A stretch of DNA of 64,000 nt from Salinibacterium sp. PAMC 21357 (lineage in GTDB: Bacteria; Actinomycetota; Actinomycetes; Actinomycetales; Microbacteriaceae), in NCBI RefSeq assembly GCF_000247645.1, contig NZ_AHWA01000002.1:248001-312000 (forward strand). Direction: 5' to 3'. A model generated the notes under the pieces. That model saw only the letters and a list, made by a program, of their open reading frames with translations. It ran no database searches and had not been told where the DNA came from. Below, piece after piece: positions 54,000-64,000 of the stretch (positions are counted from its first letter, which is position 1; each line of letters starts with the position of its first letter). The position numbers and the translations under genes were made by a program.

Positions 54000-54108
54000 C
54001 GGAGGTCCTCCTAGAATCGTGAATCCCGCTCGGCTGGCAAGCACGAGCAGGCGAGATGCTTCCAGTCTAACCACGTCCATCCGGCACACGTGCCGCATGG
54101 ATAGAACG

Positions 54109-55089
54109 CTAAGCTTCCTCTAACTCCGTGGGGAGGTTCGCTTCAGTTCCTGCTACACCAAGGTCGCTTGCTCGCTTGTCAGCCATGGCAAGGAGTCGTC
54201 GAATACGTCCGGCCACGGCATCTTTCGTCATCGGGGGGTCGGCGTGATGACCCAGCTCGTCGAGGCTCGAGTCTCGGTGGCTCAATCGAAGTTCGCCGGC
54301 GTAACGAAGGTGCTTTGGAACGTCTTCGCCCAAGATTTCAAGAGCGCGTTCAACTCGTGCGCACGCTGCAACTGCGGCCTGCGCTGAACGACGCAAATTA
54401 GCATCGTCAAAATTCACGAGGCGGTTGGCGGTAGCACGCACTTCCCTGCGCTGGCGAAGCTCGTTCCAACTTACAACGGTGGTTTCGGCACCCATGATGG
54501 TCAGCATCGCACTGATTGCTTCGCCATCCCGAACCACTACCCGATGAACCCCACGCACCTCGCGAGCCTTTGCTGCTACGCGAAGACGGCCCGCCGCGCC
54601 CACTAACGCCATAGCCGCTTCGTTTCCGGGACAAATAACTTCAAGCGCTGCAGAGCGGCCAGGATCGGTGAGCGATCCCGCAGCCAGGAAGGCACCACGC
54701 CAGACCGCTGCCAACTCGCCACGGCCTCCCGTGGTGACTCGGTTCGGAAGACCACGGATCGGACGACGTCGCGCGTCGAGGAGACCGGTTTGGCGCGCTA
54801 GGGTTTCTCCCCCGTCAAGAACACGAACCAAAAGGTTGTTCGATCGGCGACCACCAGACGATGCGACGCGTGACACTTCAGAGCGCACACCGTAGAGCTC
54901 AGCGATGTCACGGCGAACGCGACGAGCGAGAAGTTCGGTTTCCAATTCAGACTCGACGGCGATGCGTCCCGAAATCAGGTGCAGTCCGCCCGAGAAACGC
55001 AGAATTGTCGCGAGTTCAGCCGCGCGCTCGGTGGTCTTGCCCAACTGAATTCGTGCCAGTTCGTCTTTGACTTCAGCAGTTAATGCCAC
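54109..55089 (-). CDS. whiA: Sporulation/division transcription regulator WhiA
   Basis: A 326-residue WhiA protein: an N-terminal domain related to LAGLIDADG homing endonucleases ([36 protein letters not shown]) without nuclease acids, and a C-terminal HTH ([20 protein letters not shown] followed by [13 protein letters not shown]). In actinobacteria it controls growth and division genes. GTG 55089 has AAGG seven bases upstream. It follows rapZ by 45 bases; the yvcK gene often found between them is absent. Confidence 0.96.
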   Translation of the reverse strand: MALTAEVKDELARIQLGKTTERAAELATILRFSGGLHLISGRIAVESELETELLARRVRRDIAELYGVRSEVSRVASSGGRRSNNLLVRVLDGGETLARQTGLLDARRRPIRGLPNRVTTGGRGELAAVWRGAFLAAGSLTDPGRSAALEVICPGNEAAMALVGAAGRLRVAAKAREVRGVHRVVVRDGEAISAMLTIMGAETTVVSWNELRQRREVRATANRLVNFDDANLRRSAQAAVAACARVERALEILGEDVPKHLRYAGELRLSHRDSSLDELGHHADPPMTKDAVAGRIRRLLAMADKRASDLGVAGTEANLPTELEEA

Positions 55090-55134
55090 TAACTGGCCTT
55101 TCTTTCAGGATGAGGGTCGTCATGGATGAGCAAT

Positions 55135-56010
55135 CTACTCTCGTCCGCGATCCCGATGTTTAATGCTTACCGCTACTCCGGGTAAGCCGCTCAAAATGGC
55201 GGATAATTCTTCTGCAATCGCGACCGACCGATGTTTACCACCGGTACAGCCGATTGCAATCGTTGCGTGGCGCTTATTTTCGCGTTGGTAGCCGGCGAAA
55301 ACAGGCTCAAGAGCTCGCGCATAGTCCGCAACGAACTCTTGTGCTCCCGTTGCCCCGACCACGTACGCGCGCACCCGTTCATCGAGTCCGTCAAGCGTTT
55401 TGAGTTCGGGAATCCAAAAAGGATTAGGCAAAAACCTGCAGTCAGCTACCATATCGGCGTCTGCTGGAAGGCCATACTTAAATCCGAAGCTCTCAATAGT
55501 AATACGCAAACCGGCGTCGTTCTCCGCCGAGAACTTTTCGATGATCGTTGTCGCGAGCTGGTGAATATTAAGGTCGGTAGTGTCGATGATGATATCGCTG
55601 CTCGACCGAATCTCTGCCATTCGAGTGCGTTCGGCAGCGATTCCGTCAAGCGGAGTGCCCTCCTCTTGAAGAGGATGGGGTCGGCGAACCTGCTCGAAGC
55701 GGCGTACCAATGCGGCATCTTCGGCATCGAGAAAGAGCACCCTCAGAGAAGTTGACCCACGCAGCGACTGGATAGCTTCCTGAGCATCAGAAAATAATTT
55801 TCCGCCACGCACGTCGATAATTGCGGCGACACGGGGAAGAGAGTCTCCCGCGCGGTGTGCGAGGTCGACAAGCGGAAGAAGCATCTGAGGGGGAAGGTTG
55901 TCGACGACATACCAGCCGAGATCTTCGAGGGCGTTGCCAACGGTCGATCGCCCAGCGCCCGACATGCCGGTAACGATGAGCATCTCTTGCTGTTCGGTAA
56001 CGGGTTTCAT
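55135..56010 (-). CDS. rapZ: RapZ-family RNase adapter / nucleotide-binding protein
   Basis: A 291-residue P-loop protein of the RapZ/YvcJ family. Walker A is VTGMSGAGRSTV, with VVDNLPPQMLLPLVDLAHRA and the C-terminal HATIAIGCTGGKHRSVAIAE block that binds a metabolite or RNA in RapZ. In E. coli it guides RNase E to small RNA GlmZ; the role in actinobacteria is uncertain. It starts 12 bases after the uvrC stop and is followed by whiA, the conserved uvrC-rapZ-whiA order. Confidence 0.93.
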   Translation of the reverse strand: MKPVTEQQEMLIVTGMSGAGRSTVGNALEDLGWYVVDNLPPQMLLPLVDLAHRAGDSLPRVAAIIDVRGGKLFSDAQEAIQSLRGSTSLRVLFLDAEDAALVRRFEQVRRPHPLQEEGTPLDGIAAERTRMAEIRSSSDIIIDTTDLNIHQLATTIIEKFSAENDAGLRITIESFGFKYGLPADADMVADCRFLPNPFWIPELKTLDGLDERVRAYVVGATGAQEFVADYARALEPVFAGYQRENKRHATIAIGCTGGKHRSVAIAEELSAILSGLPGVAVSIKHRDRGRE

Positions 56011-56022
56011 GATGATCTCAGA

Positions 56023-57948
56023 CTACCTGAGGTCAGGTTGCACGAGCTTCTGGATGATGGCGTCCGCTGTCGAAGCACCAACGCCCGGGACTTCAGTGAT
56101 CTCCTCAGCAGATGCCGCTCTCAAGCGTGCGACCGAACCAAAGTGCTGAAGCAATGCTTTGATTCGCGACGGGCCGAGCCCGGGAACGGTGGAAAGAACG
56201 GAGGAAACATCTTTAGAACGTCGCTGCCTTTGATGCGTGATCGCAAAGCGATGTGCCTCATCTCGCAAACGCTGAATCAAAAAAAGTGCGTCGCTATTGC
56301 GTGGCAGGATGACGGGGAAGTCGGCGTTCGGCAGCCAAATCTCCTCGAGCCTCTTCGCGATTCCCGCGAGTTGAATCCCTGAAACACCAGATTCTTCTAG
56401 GGCCCGTTGTGCGGCAGAAACCTGCGGTTGTCCGCCGTCAACGAGGAGTAGTTGCGGAGGGTAGGCGAACTTCGTCGTCGCAGGCTGTGCTCCAGAGTCT
56501 GGATCCGCGGACGAAGCTGCAGACGCCTCGGAGGCTGCCGTGCCTGCCTCTGGCACCGCTGCTCCAGCAGCGAGGTACGCGAGACGGCGTTTGAGCACTT
56601 GATAGATGGAGTCGGTGTCGTCGGTCGTTTCTGCGATATTGAAGCGTCGATAATGCTGCTTCTTGGGGACCCCGTCTTCGAACACAACCATGGAGGCGAC
56701 TACGTTCGTTCCCGAGAGGTGTGACACGTCAAAGCATTCCATTCGAAGTGGTGCTTCTGACATGCCTAGCGCTTCTTGAATATCTGCCAACGCCTGCGAC
56801 CGGGCAACGAAGTCCCCGCTGCGTTTTGACTTGTACAGCATTAGCGCGTTTTTGGCATTCGTCTCTACTGTTTGGGCGAGCGCAGCCTTTTCTCCTCGCT
56901 TGGCGACACGCAGCCGAGCCCGGGCCCCTACTCCCCTTCGTTGAGCCAACCATTCTTCTAACACAGTGCTGTCTTCGGGCAGGGCGGGAACTAGAACATC
57001 GCGTGGTGGCGTTGTGTCGTCGTAGGCGTTCTGCAGTACCGACTCCACGAGTCCCCCGAGATCGACATCGAGCTCTTTATCAACGACCCATCCGCGCACC
57101 CCGCGAATACGACCACCACGCACGATGAACTGCTGCACGGCGGCGGCCAAATCATCATGAGCGATCCCGAAGAAGTCTGCATCAACATCGTCAGCGAGAA
57201 CGATTTGGTTCTTTGCCAACGCGGTTTCCATCGCGCCGATCTGGTCCCGATAGCGGGCGGCAGATTCATAGTCTTGAGTTTCTGCAGCCTGGCTCATGCG
57301 GGACCGAATGGAGTTGAGCATCCGTGAATCGTTGCCCGCCATGAACGAAGCAAAGTCAAGGGCTATCGACTTGTGTTCCTCCAGCGTGACCCTCCCGACG
57401 CAGGGGGCCGCGCATTTTCCGATGTCGCCGAGAAGGCACGGCCGGCCGGTTTGTTGAGCTCGTTTATAAACCGACGTCGAACAGCTGCGCATCGGGAACG
57501 CCTTGAGCATGACATCAACGGTGTCGCGAATCGCCCACGCTCGCGAATACGGTCCGAAATAACGAGCATTGGGCAAATTTCGGTTGCGCGTTACCAAGAC
57601 TCGGGGAACAGCATCGCCCATGGTGATCGCAAGATACGGATACGACTTGTCGTCTTTGTACTGAACATTGAAGGGCGGATCGAACTCTTTGATCCACGTG
57701 TATTCAAGCTGGAGAGCTTCAAAGTCGTTACCGACAATTGTCCACTCGACATTCGTCGCAGAAAGCACCATACGACGAGTGCGCTCATGAAGCGACGACA
57801 GCGGCGCGAAGTAGTTGCTCAGCCGGGAGCGCAAATTCTTTGCCTTGCCAACGTAAAGGATGCGTTTGCGTTCATCAGTGAAACGATAGACACCGGGTTC
57901 GGCAGGAATATCACCCGCGCGAGGCCGCCAACTGACAGTTTCAGCCAA
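56023..57948 (-). CDS. uvrC: Excinuclease ABC subunit C
   Basis: A 641-residue nuclease of nucleotide excision repair. The GIY-YIG domain (3' cut) is [20 protein letters not shown], then the Cys-containing [18 protein letters not shown], a UvrB-binding segment (about 200-235), the RNase H-like endonuclease half (5' cut; [33 protein letters not shown]) and C-terminal helix-hairpin-helix pairs ([30 protein letters not shown]). It contains an Ala/Ser/Glu-rich insert near residue 475. A TTG start at 57948 is supported by GAGGAG six bases upstream. Confidence 0.97.
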   Translation of the reverse strand: MAETVSWRPRAGDIPAEPGVYRFTDERKRILYVGKAKNLRSRLSNYFAPLSSLHERTRRMVLSATNVEWTIVGNDFEALQLEYTWIKEFDPPFNVQYKDDKSYPYLAITMGDAVPRVLVTRNRNLPNARYFGPYSRAWAIRDTVDVMLKAFPMRSCSTSVYKRAQQTGRPCLLGDIGKCAAPCVGRVTLEEHKSIALDFASFMAGNDSRMLNSIRSRMSQAAETQDYESAARYRDQIGAMETALAKNQIVLADDVDADFFGIAHDDLAAAVQQFIVRGGRIRGVRGWVVDKELDVDLGGLVESVLQNAYDDTTPPRDVLVPALPEDSTVLEEWLAQRRGVGARARLRVAKRGEKAALAQTVETNAKNALMLYKSKRSGDFVARSQALADIQEALGMSEAPLRMECFDVSHLSGTNVVASMVVFEDGVPKKQHYRRFNIAETTDDTDSIYQVLKRRLAYLAAGAAVPEAGTAASEASAASSADPDSGAQPATTKFAYPPQLLLVDGGQPQVSAAQRALEESGVSGIQLAGIAKRLEEIWLPNADFPVILPRNSDALFLIQRLRDEAHRFAITHQRQRRSKDVSSVLSTVPGLGPSRIKALLQHFGSVARLRAASAEEITEVPGVGASTADAIIQKLVQPDLR

Positions 57949-58021
57949 CTTGTGCTCCTCTTGCTCTCTCCGGGGACTCTGTTTCGCACGCGTTCATCAC
58001 GCTAGCAACGAGGCCGTTGAA

Positions 58022-60895
58022 TTAGACACGGGTGCCGCTGAGAATTTCCGCAAGGAATTGTCCGGTGTGGCTATCTTTCACCTTGGCAAGTTTTTCCGGA
58101 GTGCCAGTAAACAGCAGCTCTCCACCTCCAGCACCACCCTCGGGACCTAGATCGATCAGCCAGTCTGCAGATTTAATTACGTCGAGATTGTGCTCGATCA
58201 CGATCACCGTGTTGCCCTTATCTACCAAGCCGTTGAGGACCAAAAGCAATTTACGCACGTCCTCAAAATGCAGACCAGTGGTCGGCTCATCGAGGACATA
58301 GATGCTGCGCCCCATCGATCGCTTTTGGAGTTCGGTAGCGAGTTTTACGCGTTGCGCTTCTCCACCAGAAAGTGTTGTCGCGCTTTGTCCGAGTCGAACG
58401 TAGCCGAGACCGACCTCTTCGAGCGTCTTCAGGTAGCGGTGAATACTCGAGATCGCCTCGAAGAATTCTGCGGCTTCGCTAATGGGCATATCGAGCACTT
58501 CAGCGATGTTCTTCGCCTTGTATTTGACAGCAAGAGTGTCGCGGTTATACCGAGCTCCGCCACACACTTCACAGGCGACGTAAACATCGGGCAAGAAGTT
58601 CATCTCGATCTTGATTGTGCCATCACCGGAACAGTTCTCGCACCGACCGCCCTTCACGTTGAAGCTGAAGCGTCCGGGAAGATAACCCCTGGCCTTCGCA
58701 TCGCCGGTTTCCGAGAACAGCGTGCGGATTTTGTCGAAGACGCCCGTGTACGTCGCGGGATTTGAGCGTGGCGTGCGGCCGATCGGGTTCTGATCAACGT
58801 GGACGACCTTGTCGAGGTTCTCGAGCCCGGTAACACGAGTGTGTTTGCCGGGAATCTGCCGAGCTCCGTTGAGCTCATTAGCGAGGACCTTATAGAGGAT
58901 GTCGTTGACTAGGCTCGATTTTCCCGAACCACTGACGCCGGTGACCGCGGTAAACGTGCCGAGGGGAAATTTCACCGTGACATTTTTAAGGTTGTTCGCC
59001 TTGGCACCTTCGACGGTGACCTGACGATCACGATCTACTGGTCGACGTTTCTTTGGTGTCTCGATCGCTTTTCTACCTGAAAGGTAATCCGCCGTGATCG
59101 AGTTCGTATTCTTCAACAGATCAGCATAGGAACCGGAATGGACGACCTCGCCACCATGCTCGCCAGCACCGGGACCAATATCGACGATCCAATCCGCAGT
59201 TCGAATCGTGTCTTCGTCATGCTCGACGACAATGAGCGTGTTGCCCAAATTCTTCAATTTGACGAGAGTCTCTATCAACCGGCGATTGTCTCGCTGATGG
59301 AGTCCGATGCTTGGCTCATCGAGCACATAAAGAACCCCGGTTAGTCCCGAGCCGATTTGAGTCGCGAGCCGGATCCGCTGGGCCTCGCCACCGCTCAACG
59401 TTGCCGCTGCGCGAGCAAGGTTGAGATAACTGAGGCCAACCTCGACCAAGAACTCGAGCCGAAGGCGAATTTCACGTAGTACTTGCGCTGCGATTCGAGC
59501 GTCGCGCTCTGAGAGGCTGATCCCGTTCATGAAGGCATAGGCATCGCTGAGGCTGAGCTCACAAATATCAGAGATGTTGCGATCAGCAACGGTTACGGCG
59601 AGCACTTCAGGCTTCAGGCGTTTGCCTTGGCATACCGGGCACGGGATCTCCCGCAGGTAGGCCGCATGACGCTGACGCTGCACGTCAGTTTCAGCTTCAA
59701 GATATTTGCGTTCGATATACGGGATTACGCCCTCGAACCCCGTCGAATACTTCATTTCTCGGCCGTAGCGGTTCTTCCACTTGACTGAAACTTTGAAATT
59801 GTTTCCCGTGAGTATCGCGTCGCGAACGTCTTCGGGCAGCTCGCCCCACGGCGTATCGAGCGAGAAGTCTAGGTCTTGAGCCAAACCCCCCAGTAGCTTT
59901 TCGAAGTAGTTGTACAAGCCCTTTCCGGAGTTCGTCCACGGCAAAATTGCGCCCTCAGATAGGCTCACCGAATCATCGGCGATGAGAAGGTCTGCATCGA
60001 TCGACATGCGGGTTCCCAAGCCAGAGCATTCCGGGCAGGCGCCGAAAGGAGCGTTAAACGAGAACGTTCGCGGCTCGATTTCAGTGAGCTGAATCGGATG
60101 ATTGTTAGGGCACGACAACTTCTCGGAGAACGAGCGCCACGCAGCGTCACCTTCTTCGTCGACGAAGTTGATCGCGACAGTACCGTCGGTCAGCCGAAGA
60201 GCTGTTTCCAACGAGTCCGTTAGCCTGGTGAGGATATCGTCGTTCGCCACTAGGCGGTCGACGACAACGGAAATGTCGTGTTTGTATTGCTTCTTAAGCT
60301 TCGGCGGATCACTCAACTGGATAACATCGCCATCCACTAGCGCTCGTGAATAACCGTTTGACGCTAGTTCAGCGAACAGGTCAACAAACTCGCCCTTTTT
60401 CTGCGAAATAACAGGGCTCACGATTTGATAGCGAGTGCCGCTGTCGAGCTTCATGAGTTGGTCGGCAATCTGCTGAACCGACTGACTCTCAATCTTCTCG
60501 CCACACACTGCGCAATGTGGGACACCAATTCGTGCCCACAGCAGCCGCATGTAGTCGTAGATCTCTGTAATTGTTCCTACAGTCGAGCGTGGGTTACGGT
60601 TTGTCGACTTCTGGTCAATAGAGACAGCGGGGCTAAGACCTTCGATGAAATCTACGTCAGGGCGGTCGACTTGACCGAGGAACTGACGAGCATAGGCAGA
60701 AAGCGACTCGACATAGCGTCGCTGCCCTTCGGCAAAGATCGTGTCAAAGGCCAGGCTGGACTTTCCCGAACCGGAAAGACCAGTGAAGACCACGAGGGAG
60801 TCTCGAGGTATTTCGAGGTCAACATTCTTTAGATTGTGGACTCGAGCGCCGCGGACGCTGAGGTGAGAATTGGGGATCGACTGTGCAGTAGTCAC
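58022..60895 (-). CDS. uvrA: Excinuclease ABC subunit A
   Basis: A 957-residue damage-sensing ATPase with two ABC halves. The first Walker A is [16 protein letters not shown] and the second is [16 protein letters not shown]; signatures are [20 protein letters not shown] and [20 protein letters not shown]. Zinc clusters are seen as CPVC and [20 protein letters not shown] with CEVCGG. GTG 60895 has TAGAAT exactly seven bases upstream; no LexA box is visible in the divergent gap. It lies 73 bases before uvrC on the same strand. Confidence 0.97.
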   Translation of the reverse strand: MTTAQSIPNSHLSVRGARVHNLKNVDLEIPRDSLVVFTGLSGSGKSSLAFDTIFAEGQRRYVESLSAYARQFLGQVDRPDVDFIEGLSPAVSIDQKSTNRNPRSTVGTITEIYDYMRLLWARIGVPHCAVCGEKIESQSVQQIADQLMKLDSGTRYQIVSPVISQKKGEFVDLFAELASNGYSRALVDGDVIQLSDPPKLKKQYKHDISVVVDRLVANDDILTRLTDSLETALRLTDGTVAINFVDEEGDAAWRSFSEKLSCPNNHPIQLTEIEPRTFSFNAPFGACPECSGLGTRMSIDADLLIADDSVSLSEGAILPWTNSGKGLYNYFEKLLGGLAQDLDFSLDTPWGELPEDVRDAILTGNNFKVSVKWKNRYGREMKYSTGFEGVIPYIERKYLEAETDVQRQRHAAYLREIPCPVCQGKRLKPEVLAVTVADRNISDICELSLSDAYAFMNGISLSERDARIAAQVLREIRLRLEFLVEVGLSYLNLARAAATLSGGEAQRIRLATQIGSGLTGVLYVLDEPSIGLHQRDNRRLIETLVKLKNLGNTLIVVEHDEDTIRTADWIVDIGPGAGEHGGEVVHSGSYADLLKNTNSITADYLSGRKAIETPKKRRPVDRDRQVTVEGAKANNLKNVTVKFPLGTFTAVTGVSGSGKSSLVNDILYKVLANELNGARQIPGKHTRVTGLENLDKVVHVDQNPIGRTPRSNPATYTGVFDKIRTLFSETGDAKARGYLPGRFSFNVKGGRCENCSGDGTIKIEMNFLPDVYVACEVCGGARYNRDTLAVKYKAKNIAEVLDMPISEAAEFFEAISSIHRYLKTLEEVGLGYVRLGQSATTLSGGEAQRVKLATELQKRSMGRSIYVLDEPTTGLHFEDVRKLLLVLNGLVDKGNTVIVIEHNLDVIKSADWLIDLGPEGGAGGGELLFTGTPEKLAKVKDSHTGQFLAEILSGTRV

Positions 60896-60902
60896 TCTTA
60901 CT

Positions 60903-60908
60903 ATTCTA
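60903..60908 (-). promoter_or_regulatory. -10 element of uvrA
   Basis: TAGAAT on the minus strand, seven bases before GTG 60895. It is a full TANAAT match with no ribosome site between. Confidence 0.55.
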
Positions 60909-60962
60909 CGGAGGCCACTGACATTGCCTGAACGTTTGCCCTATCCACGCGATAATGAGCAG

Positions 60963-62015
60963 ATGCATATTGCGCACGTGACAAGTTTCTATTCAGTCTC
61001 GGCCCTTTCGCCGTCTAGCGCAGTTCGTGCGCGCGGCATCGCCTACCGCGCGGCAGGCCACGAATTTTCGGTCATCGTGCCCGGTTCGGTCTCTTCTGTG
61101 ACGTGGACGGAATTCGGAACTGTGATCTCGGTACCGGCGCATTCTGCGGCTTTACGGAGAGGTTTCGTCCCTATCCCCTTCGCCATTCGACGTGCTCTTG
61201 AGCGGCTAGCACCCGATCGCCTCGAGGTTGCAGATCGCCTCAGCTTTCGCCAACTGGGAAATTGGGCGAGGGACAACCAAGTTCCGGCGCTACTCTTCGC
61301 CGACGGAATGGCAGCCGGCTGGGCATCCGATCCCGCGCTGACAAACTTTGAGCGGATTATTTGCGGACCGCAGAACACCGCCCACTCCCCCGAACAGGTC
61401 TCTGTAGAAACGCTGATGACGATACGAGCCGGCGTTGACCTGGAGATTTTCACTCCGTTACGGCACAACGCAGCGTTACGCGACACGAGTGGGGCCGATC
61501 TGATCCTTGTTTGCGCTGCACCGCTCACTGCTTCGGGGTCAGTGTCGCTCGCTATCGAATCAGTGCGCACACTGACCGCAGAGAATCATGACGTTCACCT
61601 TGTCGTCATCGGCGATGGTCCGCTTCGTCACAGACTCGAACGAAGTGCTCAAGGTATTCCTGTGCAGTTCTTGAGCGCCGCCGATTTATCGCTCGCAGAG
61701 CGCTCAGAAGTGTTCGCCACCGCGGATTTCGCACTCGTGACCGCATCAGGAATCGTTGGTCATGAGGTGGCCCTCGAAGCTCTAGCTTCGGGGACCCCGG
61801 CAGTCATGATCGGTTCGGACCACCACCACATCGACTTTTGCGCCGGCGGCGGCATCAATTCGCAAGCCGACCCTGAGCACATCGCCGCGGCCGTTACGGC
61901 GTTCCAAAGCGAGCCTGTTGAGGTACGTCGACGAGCAGCACGAGACACCGCACTGCCGTTCGATGCGATGCCGTTAGCGCGTGCCATGGTCGAGCTCCAT
62001 GAATCGCTCTCTTAG
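60963..62015 (+). CDS. Glycosyltransferase (GT-B, family 4-like)
   Basis: A 350-residue GT-B-like protein. The N-terminal acceptor half starts MHIAHVTSFYSVSALSPSSA, followed by RARGIAYRAAGHEFSVIVPG. The donor half has VVIGDGPLRHRLERSAQGIP and EVALEALASGTPAVMIGSDH, where the E-x7-E motif of retaining GT4 enzymes is loosely kept. HHIDFCAGGGINSQADPE is near the C-terminus. It lies between uvrA and uvrB on the opposite strand, so it is probably an independent unit. ATG 60963 follows GATAAT by six bases. Substrates unknown. Confidence 0.8.
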   Translation: MHIAHVTSFYSVSALSPSSAVRARGIAYRAAGHEFSVIVPGSVSSVTWTEFGTVISVPAHSAALRRGFVPIPFAIRRALERLAPDRLEVADRLSFRQLGNWARDNQVPALLFADGMAAGWASDPALTNFERIICGPQNTAHSPEQVSVETLMTIRAGVDLEIFTPLRHNAALRDTSGADLILVCAAPLTASGSVSLAIESVRTLTAENHDVHLVVIGDGPLRHRLERSAQGIPVQFLSAADLSLAERSEVFATADFALVTASGIVGHEVALEALASGTPAVMIGSDHHHIDFCAGGGINSQADPEHIAAAVTAFQSEPVEVRRRAARDTALPFDAMPLARAMVELHESLS

Positions 62016-62039
62016 TCGAAGAAGAACTACTGCACAGAA

Positions 62040-62101
62040 GGTTACTGACGGCTGGGTCTGCGCTCGGCACGAGATGCGAAACTGATTTCAGGTCAGTAAC
62101 C
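62040..62101. repeat. Inverted repeat between glycosyltransferase and uvrB
   Basis: GGTTACTGAC (62040-62049) and GTCAGTAACC (62092-62101) are perfect ten-base inverted arms around a 42-base loop. They lie in the 95-base gap between convergent stops. A long-loop terminator or protein site is possible. Confidence 0.45.
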
Positions 62102-62110
62102 CACCACTAA

Positions 62111-64000
62111 CTATCGCAAGTGTCCAGCCTGTTCCATTTGTCGAAGTTCTTTCTTGAGATCTTGAACTTCATCACGAAGTCGGGCTGCAAGTTCAAACTT
62201 CAATTCGGATGCGGCCTGAAGCATCTGTTCGTTGAGATCGGAAACGATCTGCTCAAGATCGTTTCCCCCCGCAGCGGCGATTCCCTCGCGGGCCAAGTGC
62301 GGCGTTGGAGTGCGTTTCTTTCCGTCTCTTGTACGAGTAGAAAGCAGCTCAGCAGTATCGGCACCCTCACGTAACAAAGCATCAGTAATGTCGGCGATCT
62401 TCTTGCGAAGCGGCTGCGGGTCAATTCCGTGTTCTGTGTTGTACGCGACTTGCTTTTCACGGCGCCGATCAGTTTCTTCGATCGCGAACTGCATGGACCG
62501 AGTAACGACATCGGCGTACATGTGTACCTCGCCCGAGACGTTACGGGCTGCCCGCCCAATAGTCTGGATGAGCGATGTCGACGAACGCAAGAAGCCCTCT
62601 TTATCGGCGTCAAGAATAGCAACGAGGGACACCTCAGGCAGGTCAAGCCCCTCGCGCAGCAAGTTGATACCGACCAGGACGTCATAAACGCCTTGGCGAA
62701 GCTCAGTAAGAAGTTCGACTCGTCTCAGAGTGTCGACGTCGGCGTGGAGATAGCGCACGCGTACGCCGTGTTCGGACAAGAACTCAGTGAGCTCTTCCGC
62801 CATTTTCTTGGTCAAAGTAGTGACCAAAACGCGTTCATTCTTCTCGACACGAATGGTAATTTGCTCGAGCAAGTCGTCGATCTGACCCTTCGAGGGCTTC
62901 ACAACGATCTGCGGGTCGATAAGACCGGTGGGACGAATCACCTGCTCAACGATCGAATCCGTAATGCCGAGTTCGTACTTGCCAGGCGTCGCCGAAAGAT
63001 AAATCTTTTGGCCGACACGACCCAAGAATTCTTCCCACTTCAATGGTCGATTATCGAGAGCACTCGGTAATCGAAAGCCGTGCTCGACCAGAGTGCGCTT
63101 GCGAGAGGCATCGCCCTCGTACATTGCGCCGATCTGCGGAACCGTGACGTGCGACTCATCGATCACGACGAGGAAATCTTCGGGAAAATAATCCAACAAG
63201 CAGCTTGGTGGCTCCCCCGGTTGGCGGCCGTCCATGTGTAGCGAATAATTCTCAATGCCGTTGCAGAATCCGATCTGCTCCATCATCTCGATGTCGAAGG
63301 TCGTGCGCATCCGCAGACGCTGTGCCTCAAGTAATTTTCCTTGCCGCTCAAGCACCGCTAGTCGATCAGCGAGTTCCTCCTGAATCGACACGATCGCTCG
63401 TTTGATGGTCTCTGGACTCGCTGAGTAGTGCGTGCCGGGAAACACCGAAACCGAATCCATCTTCTTCACAACCTCGCCGCTCAATGGATGCAGCGAGTAC
63501 AGGGCCTCGATCTCGTCACCAAACATCTCAATGCGAATCGCGAGTTCTTCGTAAACTGGGATTATTTCTATCGTGTCGCCGCGCACGCGAAAATTTCCGC
63601 GGGAAAAATCGTAATCGTTGCGCTGGTACTGCATTCCAACGAACTTGCGGATCAGCGTCTCACGGTCAATGCGCATACCTACCTGAAGCGCAATCATGGC
63701 TTCGAGATACGACTCGGCCGCTCCCAATCCGTAGATGCTCGATACCGTGGATACCACTACCGTGTCACGCCGACTCAGCAGAGAGTTCGTCGTGGAGTGT
63801 CGAAGACGCTCCACTTCAGCGTTCACCGAAGAATCCTTCTCAATAAAAGTATCGGTCTGCGGGATGTAAGCCTCGGGCTGGTAGTAGTCGTAATACGAGA
63901 CGAAATACTCAACAGCGTTGTTGGGCATAAGGTCGCGGAACTCGTTCGCAAGTTGAGCCGCGAGAGTCTTGTTGTGCGACATGATCAACGTCGGCCGTTG
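62111..64000 (-). CDS. uvrB: Excinuclease ABC subunit B, partial at window edge
   Basis: The last 629 residues of UvrB, the helicase-like damage verifier of excision repair. The open frame continues through base 64000 ([17 protein letters not shown]), so the first 60 or so residues, with Walker A, lie outside. Visible are the beta-hairpin [20 protein letters not shown], the [24 protein letters not shown]-like motif, [11 protein letters not shown], the motif VI region [12 protein letters not shown], and the C-terminal UvrC-binding helices ([20 protein letters not shown]). It ends at a TAG or similar stop before the inverted repeat. Confidence 0.96.
   Translation of the reverse strand, partial: QRPTLIMSHNKTLAAQLANEFRDLMPNNAVEYFVSYYDYYQPEAYIPQTDTFIEKDSSVNAEVERLRHSTTNSLLSRRDTVVVSTVSSIYGLGAAESYLEAMIALQVGMRIDRETLIRKFVGMQYQRNDYDFSRGNFRVRGDTIEIIPVYEELAIRIEMFGDEIEALYSLHPLSGEVVKKMDSVSVFPGTHYSASPETIKRAIVSIQEELADRLAVLERQGKLLEAQRLRMRTTFDIEMMEQIGFCNGIENYSLHMDGRQPGEPPSCLLDYFPEDFLVVIDESHVTVPQIGAMYEGDASRKRTLVEHGFRLPSALDNRPLKWEEFLGRVGQKIYLSATPGKYELGITDSIVEQVIRPTGLIDPQIVVKPSKGQIDDLLEQITIRVEKNERVLVTTLTKKMAEELTEFLSEHGVRVRYLHADVDTLRRVELLTELRQGVYDVLVGINLLREGLDLPEVSLVAILDADKEGFLRSSTSLIQTIGRAARNVSGEVHMYADVVTRSMQFAIEETDRRREKQVAYNTEHGIDPQPLRKKIADITDALLREGADTAELLSTRTRDGKKRTPTPHLAREGIAAAGGNDLEQIVSDLNEQMLQAASELKFELAARLRDEVQDLKKELRQMEQAGHLR

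Noticed and set aside
60896-60962. LexA box in front of uvrA
   Set aside because: No TCGAAC-N4-GTTCGA-like palindrome is present. The same holds for the region in front of dinB (19109-19189).

Overview
The window is a gene-dense, moderately GC-rich actinobacterial chromosome segment with about 60 protein genes. Gene content points to Microbacteriaceae: RbpA, WhiA and OpcA, the tkt-tal-pgi-zwf-opcA-pgl block facing rbpA-secG-tpiA-pgk-gap, a sufB-sufD-Rieske-sufC-sufT operon, the imuA/imuB/dnaE2 mutasome and small actinobacterial families (DUF3099, DUF5997). A membrane desaturase, a cold-shock protein and the lack of mobile DNA fit a free-living, perhaps cold-tolerant strain; that ecological reading is inference. 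I see no tRNA, rRNA, CRISPR array, prophage or insertion sequence, and no gap between genes exceeds 300 bases.

Layout. 1-7400: RNase HI, an M18 aminopeptidase, an Eis-like acetyltransferase, an orphan DarT-like ADP-ribosyltransferase next to a degenerate SGNH-GAF protein, a divergent DUF5997/LysR-effector-domain pair, and a second degenerate SGNH protein. 7550-9417: a drug/lipid-type ABC exporter. 9488-19108: DNA damage tolerance, with a perfect LexA box in front of imuA-imuB-dnaE2, then a cold-shock gene, a superfamily 2 helicase and DNA polymerase IV. 19242-32410: stress membrane protein, esterase, desaturase, D,D-carboxypeptidase, RNA methyltransferase, sirtuin, phosphatase, glycosyltransferase, hydrolase, exonuclease, L31 type B, ABC ATPase, SerB, FabG and a coupled DUF3099/Cys-rich protein/SURF1 trio. 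32489-41064: ABC-F protein, BioY, SUF Fe-S assembly, heme A synthase and heme O synthase. 41298-53264: pentose phosphate and lower glycolysis. 53373-64000: superoxide dismutase, WhiA, RapZ, UvrC, UvrA, a glycosyltransferase and the C-terminal part of UvrB, cut by the window edge.

How parts work together: tkt to pgl form an overlapping run that makes NADPH and pentoses, and gap-pgk-tpiA feeds triose phosphate glycolysis. SURF1, CtaA and CtaB serve aa3-type cytochrome oxidase. UvrABC, Pol IV and the ImuA/ImuB/DnaE2 set cover excision repair and SOS mutagenesis.

Two things stand out. First, many genes look leaderless: a TANNNT hexamer sits six or seven bases before the start codon, and at 5913/5936 two such promoters overlap head to head. 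Second, three conserved genes (sufT, zwf, tpiA) are each broken by one missing base in a short homopolymer, and restoring it gives a normal-length protein. That pattern looks more like sequencing error than gene decay. I found no convincing complete novel system. The best leads are the split LysR-like pair, the orphan DarT-like gene with its SGNH-GAF neighbour, and the small Cys protein coupled to SURF1.
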